64,000 nucleotides of DNA from Sipunculus nudus (Eukaryota; Annelida; Sipuncula; Golfingiida; Sipunculidae): the NCBI GenBank assembly GCA_026874595.1, contig CM049313.1, positions 19,731,508-19,795,507 of the forward strand, in the 5' to 3' direction. This document shows, one piece after another, positions 59,234-64,000 of this stretch. Each line of letters begins with the position of its first letter. Position 1 is the first letter of the stretch. Below the pieces are notes generated by a model that was not told the DNA's origin, made no database searches, and worked only from the letters and a program-made list of their open reading frames with translations. Both the position numbers and the translations under genes were made by a program.

Positions 59234-59304
59234 TAATGGGGTTTAAAACGTAGTAGAAACGCTCCGTCGGCCCAAAAAGTGTCCGTTATAAAGCGAATAA
59301 GTGT

Positions 59305-59315
59305 CACACACACAT

Positions 59316-59360
<45 letters not shown>
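59305..59360 (+). repeat. Compound (CA)n(TA)n microsatellite
   Basis: CA tract to 59332, then TA tract to 59360, at the eroded right end of the pogo-like element. Confidence 0.97.
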
Positions 59361-59362
<2 letters not shown>

Positions 59363-60258
59363 ATATAGACTTAAATGTACCTTGTACCTAGTAGCAATAT
59401 GTGATGTGAATATGGATTTCATTAATAAAGAGGAAAGTCAGTATATCATTTTCCTATTATCGCTCACAAACACCTGTTTTAAATGGTAGTACTGACTTGC
59501 ATTCGTATAAACATTTCTAATCAAGTCATTAAAGGCAATACAACAAATATACAGTGCATTTAGCTTTATAAATCGTCGAGGTTATATTTAAACTTCGAGT
59601 CATATCCCTATTCGTTAGCAATCAATGTTTTACATCGATACGACCGATACAGCATGCAACGGATTCGGTTATCGTATCGACGTCGCGTATCGATTCGTAT
59701 CGATATATCGATATATTGATACAGCCCTAATACAATCACAGCGAAAATAATGTATGTGCACGGTACCTGGTTACCAAAACCATCACAACGATAAGTCCTT
59801 TAAATGTAAACCCTACGAGAATGACAGTCCAGTGGAAAGTTCTTGCAACAACCCAGAAAGTAAACTGAAGTCCAATTGCATAAAATCCAGGAGAAAGTCT
59901 TTGAAACTCTATAATTGCCGCATTAGTTGGATAAGGTCCTAGAATATGACAAACGCTTCTGCGTCCGCTGGAATCTTCTCTGCTCTCTGTCCTCTAAAAA
60001 ACACTTCTCGAACAGTCTATAAGGACCTTACTCAACAGTAAACACGCGTTTCAGGAATTCTCTAGAAAACATCGCCGTGCCTCTTCACACCATGGTGTAC
60101 ACGTGATCTCGCCCAAAGCCAGCACGACAACAAGAGTTCAACCAGTACGGATTAAACATAGAATGTAATACGCGGCCAGACACGAGTGCCACAACAGGAG
60201 TTAAGCCCGTGTCACATAATAAAAAGAGCACCTGTAACAATGTAGATTCTATTACCAC

Positions 60259-60261
<3 letters not shown>

Positions 60262-60335
<74 letters not shown>
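60262..60335. repeat. (AT)n microsatellite, about 74 bp
   Basis: Longest dinucleotide tract in the window, just right of the LTR-like element. Confidence 0.98.
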
Positions 60336-60337
<2 letters not shown>

Positions 60338-60519
60338 CGGGACAGAAAACTTTGAATTCTTACGTTATATGACATATGGTTATTTTCAAATATAAATGGC
60401 TATTAAATTATTTCTATTTTGCTCTTCATTTTAAAAGCGTGTATATTTTAATATATTTCTGTCATATATTTTAAAACATTTCTGTCAACCTAACCGTAGC
60501 GGTCAGTGGTCACTTTTCT
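60336..60519. other. Short non-coding spacer
   Basis: AT-rich, nothing recognised. Confidence 0.5.
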
Positions 60520-61510
60520 ACTAGCATAAAAGTATACCAAAGAATAAAAATACACCAAAGTATAAAGGTACACAAAAGTATTAGAGGACACCAAAGTATG
60601 AAAGTACACAAAATTTTTAAGGACACCAAAATACAAAAGTACATAAATGTATAAAAGATCCCCAAAGTATAAACGTACATAAATGTATAAAAGAATCCCA
60701 AAGTATAAAGGTAGACAAAAGTTTTAGAGGACAACAAAGTATAAAAGTACACAATGTATTAAAGGACACCAAAGTATAAAAGTACACAAAGTATTAAAGG
60801 ACACCAAAGTATAAAAGTACATAAATGTATAAAAGAATCCCAAAGTATAAAAGTACATAAATGTATAAAAGAATCCCAAAGTATAAAGGTAGACAAAAGT
60901 TTTAGAGGACAACAAAGTATAAAAGTACACAAAGTATTAAAGGACACCAAAGTATAAAAGTACATAAATGTATAAAAGAATCCCAAAGTATAAAAGTACA
61001 TAAATGTATAAAAGAATCCCAAAGTATAAAGGTAGACAAAAGTTTTAGAGGACAACAAAGTATAAAAGTACACAATGTATTAAAGGACACCAAAGTATAA
61101 AAGTACACAAAGTATTAAAGGACACCAAAGTATAAAAGTACACAATGTATTAAAGGACACCAAAGTATAAAAGTACACAATGTATTAAAGGACACCAAAG
61201 TATAAAAGTACACAATGTATTAAAGGACACCAAAGTATAAAAGTACACAATGTATTAAAGGACACCAAAGTATAAAAGTACACAATGTATTAAAGGACAC
61301 CAAAGTATAAAAGTACACAATGTATTAAAGGACACCAAAGTATAAAAGTACACAATGTATTAATGGACACCAAAGTATAAAAGTACATAAATGTATAAAA
61401 GAACCCCAAAGTATTAAGGTAGACAAAAGTTTTAAAGGACAACAAAGTAAAAGAGTGCACAAATGTATTAAAGGACACCAAAGAAATAAAGTACACAAAT
61501 GTATTAAAGG
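60520..61510. repeat. 35-bp minisatellite with higher-order structure, about 28 units
   Basis: The unit reads caaagtataaaagtac, then acaatgtattaaaggacac, period 35 bp. A middle zone (60710-61070) has variant units (aaaggtagacaaaagtttta, agaatccc) recurring as 4-5-unit blocks near 60711, 60890 and 61031. A homogeneous zone follows (61070-61370). Five overlapping minus-strand frames (TFILWCPLI-type repeats) are its by-products. Confidence 0.95.
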
Positions 61511-61514
61511 GTAT

Positions 61515-63735
61515 ATGTTATCATACCGTTTTAAGGCAAATGTTTACCCTTTTAATATGTTTGCAGGACCAAGTATAGGATATTAGAAATGGGCTCATAT
61601 AGGGATGCAGAAAGCGCGCTCAATGCGAGGGGCGAACTGCAAAATCGGGAGGGTTTGGAAGGAGGGGGTGGGGTGGGGGTGGTCGGCGAAGGGTATCCTC
61701 AACGTTCTTGAAAATTTTTGCTGTAATGGTGCAAAATGGGTTAGTTATAAAGCATAATGATTTAAAATCCGAGCTGTTTCTTTGAGTTACGCGTTTTTTT
61801 TTTTGCTATTTATCAGCCTTTTAGGTCGTTTACATAATTTTGTGATGTTAAGCCTAAATTGACTGGATCTCTGTCAAGCATGAACAAAAGGAATGTACTG
61901 GTAGACAATAATAATGGATATAAATATGGTAATAACCACGATGACTCAATTAAAGGTCAGACAACTCTGTTTGCGCCCTGTGTTGTATAGAGTGGTGAAA
62001 AACCGAACCTTCACCCGTAACATCTTCAGTATTTCTGTGCATTAAGCTCTTTCGTTAATAACTTCACGTTAACTTATTGCAGATTGGTCCTAGAATCGAC
62101 GTTGGTTCTTATAACAAAATTAGACACGTAACCCTATTGATCTGTGGATATTTATAACCCTGTAAGGATGCTATAAAAACGACTGGAGGCCCCTAAGTCT
62201 GATATTAGCGACAAAGCATTGATGAATGCGAAAGGGAGACTTATTTCAGAGCACAGATTTTCAGATATCGCACACCAACCTGTGCCGATCATGGGTTCCT
62301 GGTCATCCACTTAGCGTAGTAGTTTGGTTTGATGATTTATGGCTTAATCTTCATATAAGTGTTGGTCTTACACTTCAAAGCGCTACAGCGTGGGAGTCGA
62401 TCACTAATTTAAAAGGTGTTTAGTCAAATTGTTCGTGGCAGCGTCGTCGCTGTTTAATGGCTCCCGGTTAAATGTCGGAGTTCTGCACTTATCATGGATA
62501 ACAAATAAGGTCCACATATCTGCAGTTGGCAATTAGTTTCTTCTTTCAGGCCTCATAACTAGTCACCTGAATTCTATAAATAAATAATGATCATGAGCCG
62601 GTCCAATTTCGACCGACAGAGGTTAATTAAAGGCAAACTCAAGAAAACTACTTTTTACATTTTACTGAGACAGAACTTCTAGCATGATATGGACCACCGA
62701 ACATTGAAGTATCATCGTTTATACGTGACTAGGTAATAATGATCCTATTTACTAATTTTCATTTGTTCCGAATAAATATTTATCGATCCAAATCACATTT
62801 AATCCTCAAAGAAGTAAGACCAATAATCTGAGGAACGAATTCCTTATTTTGTTTCAACGGATAACTGTGCAGATCGGACTATCTAGAATGGTAACATTAA
62901 ACTTCACAATCAGGACACAGTTATCTTTGATTGGAAATTATGGAAAATTTTACCCTATATAAATCAATGAACATGCTTGGCCTAATGGCCATTTAATCAA
63001 CCCATAACATCAATAAAAAGCAACAGTTTGAGTTTTAACTTTTATTATTCGCAAAAATATCGCTGAACTACCTACCTTTCTATATAAGATGTTAAAAAAT
63101 ATATAAACCTTTTATCTGTACAATAAGAGTAATGACAATAACAATGATTAATACCCATGGGAGTTCTTCTTCTTTTTTCTTCTTACAATTTATAATTATC
63201 AGAAAAAGAAAAGGAAGAAGAAGATTTTTATTCCGTTTTTACAAACTTTAGTCTAAATAAAATCGGAAGAATAATTTGAAAACATTCGCTATTGTAACGC
63301 ACATGCCGAGTGACGCAGACATTGTATTATATCCGTTACATTTCTTTTTCTATGTTTAGCCATTACAGTCCAAGTTAGGTGCCAGGATGGCTTTTTTTTA
63401 AGTTTACACCGAAGTGTCTACGTGACCAAAAGACTCATTTTGTGCCATATGATATGAAATCTGGTCATGTGACAGGCGCAGTTCGATTCTAACTCCAATC
63501 GTTTACCCTTCCCCCGCCTCCAGTGTTTAAGCGTTATATATAGCAACAGGGAGTATATCTTATCACCAACCACCCGAAGATAAACCACAGCCGGACAGGT
63601 GCGATACGGAATGAGAACATGCTACTGAGCTAAAGGAAATACTCTTAATTGTCTTGATGGGCCTCGTGAAAGTTAGACTCGCTTTGACGCAGGTTATGAT
63701 GGAATGGACGCTGCACCAAGTACACAATAACGGGG
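61515..63735. other. Non-coding stretch with a G-rich patch
   Basis: A purine-rich G patch (ggagggggtggggtgggggt, 61660-61681) is a possible quadruplex. The frame 62226-62423 has no support. The rest is AT-rich. Confidence 0.4.
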
Positions 63736-63740
63736 TTGGT

Positions 63741-63938
63741 TTATTGGCTCTCTTCTTCTGCAGCCACGCCAGACTTCAAATAAACCTGCGCTGGGCATCC
63801 GGCATGACGTTTTCTTTTTAGCCTCAAGATGCATCGGACAAGTGATGGTGGCTTTTTGGGAATTTCCGAAGGCTCCTCAAGGTATTTTTGTCGATGTTTA
63901 CGAAAGAGCAGCAGAAAAGGCAAAAACGCCCGTGTCAC
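63741..63938 (-). CDS. Possible terminal coding exon, product unknown
   Basis: A minus-strand frame of 65 codons is rich in Lys, Arg, Glu and Pro (KKPPSLVR, LKRKRHAG). It has higher GC than the surroundings and ends in CAA-TAA. The stop overlaps an AATAAA motif, and the next bases (gttattgtgtacttggtg in minus orientation) are GT-rich, as after a poly(A) site. The frame may continue toward or beyond the right edge through splicing. No family is recognised, and a chance ORF is quite possible. Confidence 0.2.
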   Translation of the reverse strand: MTRAFLPFLLLFRKHRQKYLEEPSEIPKKPPSLVRCILRLKRKRHAGCPAQVYLKSGVAAEEESQ

Positions 63939-64000
63939 AGAGTGCGGTCAGAAAGCAGACCAGCCTTTTCTTGATTTGAGCTATGCTTGATTTTCCTTTA

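Larger units (their letters stand above)
57960..59300 (-). mobile_element. pogo/Tigger-like element (copy 2), nested in the hAT-like element
   Basis: The left edge is TA-CAGTGAAACCCC (57960-57973), the terminus also found at 4852. 58560-59290 matches 4890-5425 in inverted orientation, including tgacgtatct near 58625 and cggcccaaaaagtgtccg near 59268. The right TIR is replaced by a (CA)n(TA)n tract. A T25G16 run at 58752-58792 replaces a short gtgcccacaaaac in copy 1. A MITE is inserted at 59083. The superfamily assignment is inference. Confidence 0.55.
56583..59729. mobile_element. hAT-like element inside the LTR, 3.15 kb, 8-bp TSD ATACAATC
   Basis: ATACAATC is duplicated exactly at 56575-56582 and 59730-59737. 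The left terminus is TAGGGCTGGGTATCG, and the right read inward is TAGGGCTGTATCAATA. Both subterminal regions are dense in atcgata/gtatcg. It matches the 25100 and 39911 elements. It carries an (AT)n tract at 56702-56752, a poly-C run at 56913-56928, a GA tract at 57039-57073 and the pogo-like element from 57960. No transposase ORF. Confidence 0.85.
56335..60239 (+). mobile_element. Solo-LTR-like element (copy 2) split by nested insertions
   Basis: It begins TGTTACGGAACC (56335) and ends CTGTAACA (60239). ATGT is duplicated at 56331-56334 and 60240-60243. Removing the 56583-59729 insertion leaves about 750 bp collinear with the 8972-9809 copy: gcagcgtgaaatgtctag on the left, gtccgctggaatc and agcacctgtaaca on the right. 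LTR identity is inferred from the TG...CA ends and short duplication. Confidence 0.7.

Noticed and set aside
59015-59236. 73-codon basic plus ORF
   Set aside because: It covers the GC-rich Harbinger-like MITE and its TIRs; composition explains the open frame.
60510-61496. Five overlapping minus-strand ORFs with YFYTLVSFNTL-type repeats
   Set aside because: They are translations of the 35-bp minisatellite; openness follows from the repeat, not from coding.

Overview
The window is AT-rich, gene-poor eukaryotic DNA. It has long intergenic or intronic stretches, many (AT)n tracts and poly-G/C runs, and a dense, nested load of non-autonomous mobile elements. Repeats carrying a 'tgaccttgacctttgacc' core and a 'gacccatgggtcatgacgctcagc' terminus resemble repeats I associate with bivalve mollusc genomes. 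I therefore read it as mollusc, probably bivalve; this is from memory and unverified. No operons, bacterial genes or CRISPR are present.

Only one protein gene is convincing. It is an exon at 23884 to about 24760 (+) encoding a 131-residue secreted precursor with a signal peptide, dibasic processing sites and a predicted six-cysteine, C-terminally amidated peptide. It has a splice acceptor directly before the ATG and a poly(A) signal downstream. I do not recognise its family, and it is the best candidate here for something undescribed. Weaker candidates are a 38-codon ORF below a perfect CRE (34478-34679), a TATA/Inr/splice-donor arrangement (35901-36023), and two possible terminal exons (29620-29694 +, 63741-63938 -).

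Layout of the rest. 1-8.9 kb: (AT)n tracts, a TIR element with internal ~280-bp tandem repeats (1963-3116), and a pogo-like fragment (4852-5425). 8.97-9.81 kb: an LTR-like element with a 4-bp duplication. 13.6-16 kb: diverged interspersed repeats. 17.4-17.8 kb: a near-perfect 52-bp inverted repeat. 21.8-22.1 kb: a degraded tRNA-derived SINE. 23.9-24.8 kb: the gene. 25.1-25.4 kb: a small hAT-like element. 28-31 kb: degenerate tandem repeats and a MITE with 20-bp TIRs. 35-36 kb: a hAT-like MITE, then the promoter candidate. 39.9-45.4 kb: a hAT-like element with both ends tandemly amplified, a hAT MITE with a perfect 8-bp duplication, and a ~175-bp satellite array split by a 2.3-kb TIR element. 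45.4-52.8 kb: a cluster of Helitron-like/pearl-like elements with a young SINE (49175-49604) and another MITE among them. 56.3-60.2 kb: a four-level nest (LTR containing a hAT-like element containing a pogo-like element containing a Harbinger-like MITE). 60.5-61.5 kb: a 35-bp minisatellite.

The window is best described as a graveyard of internally deleted DNA transposons and solo LTRs around one small secreted-peptide gene. No intact transposase or reverse transcriptase was seen. Element boundaries supported by target-site duplications are exact; the others are approximate.
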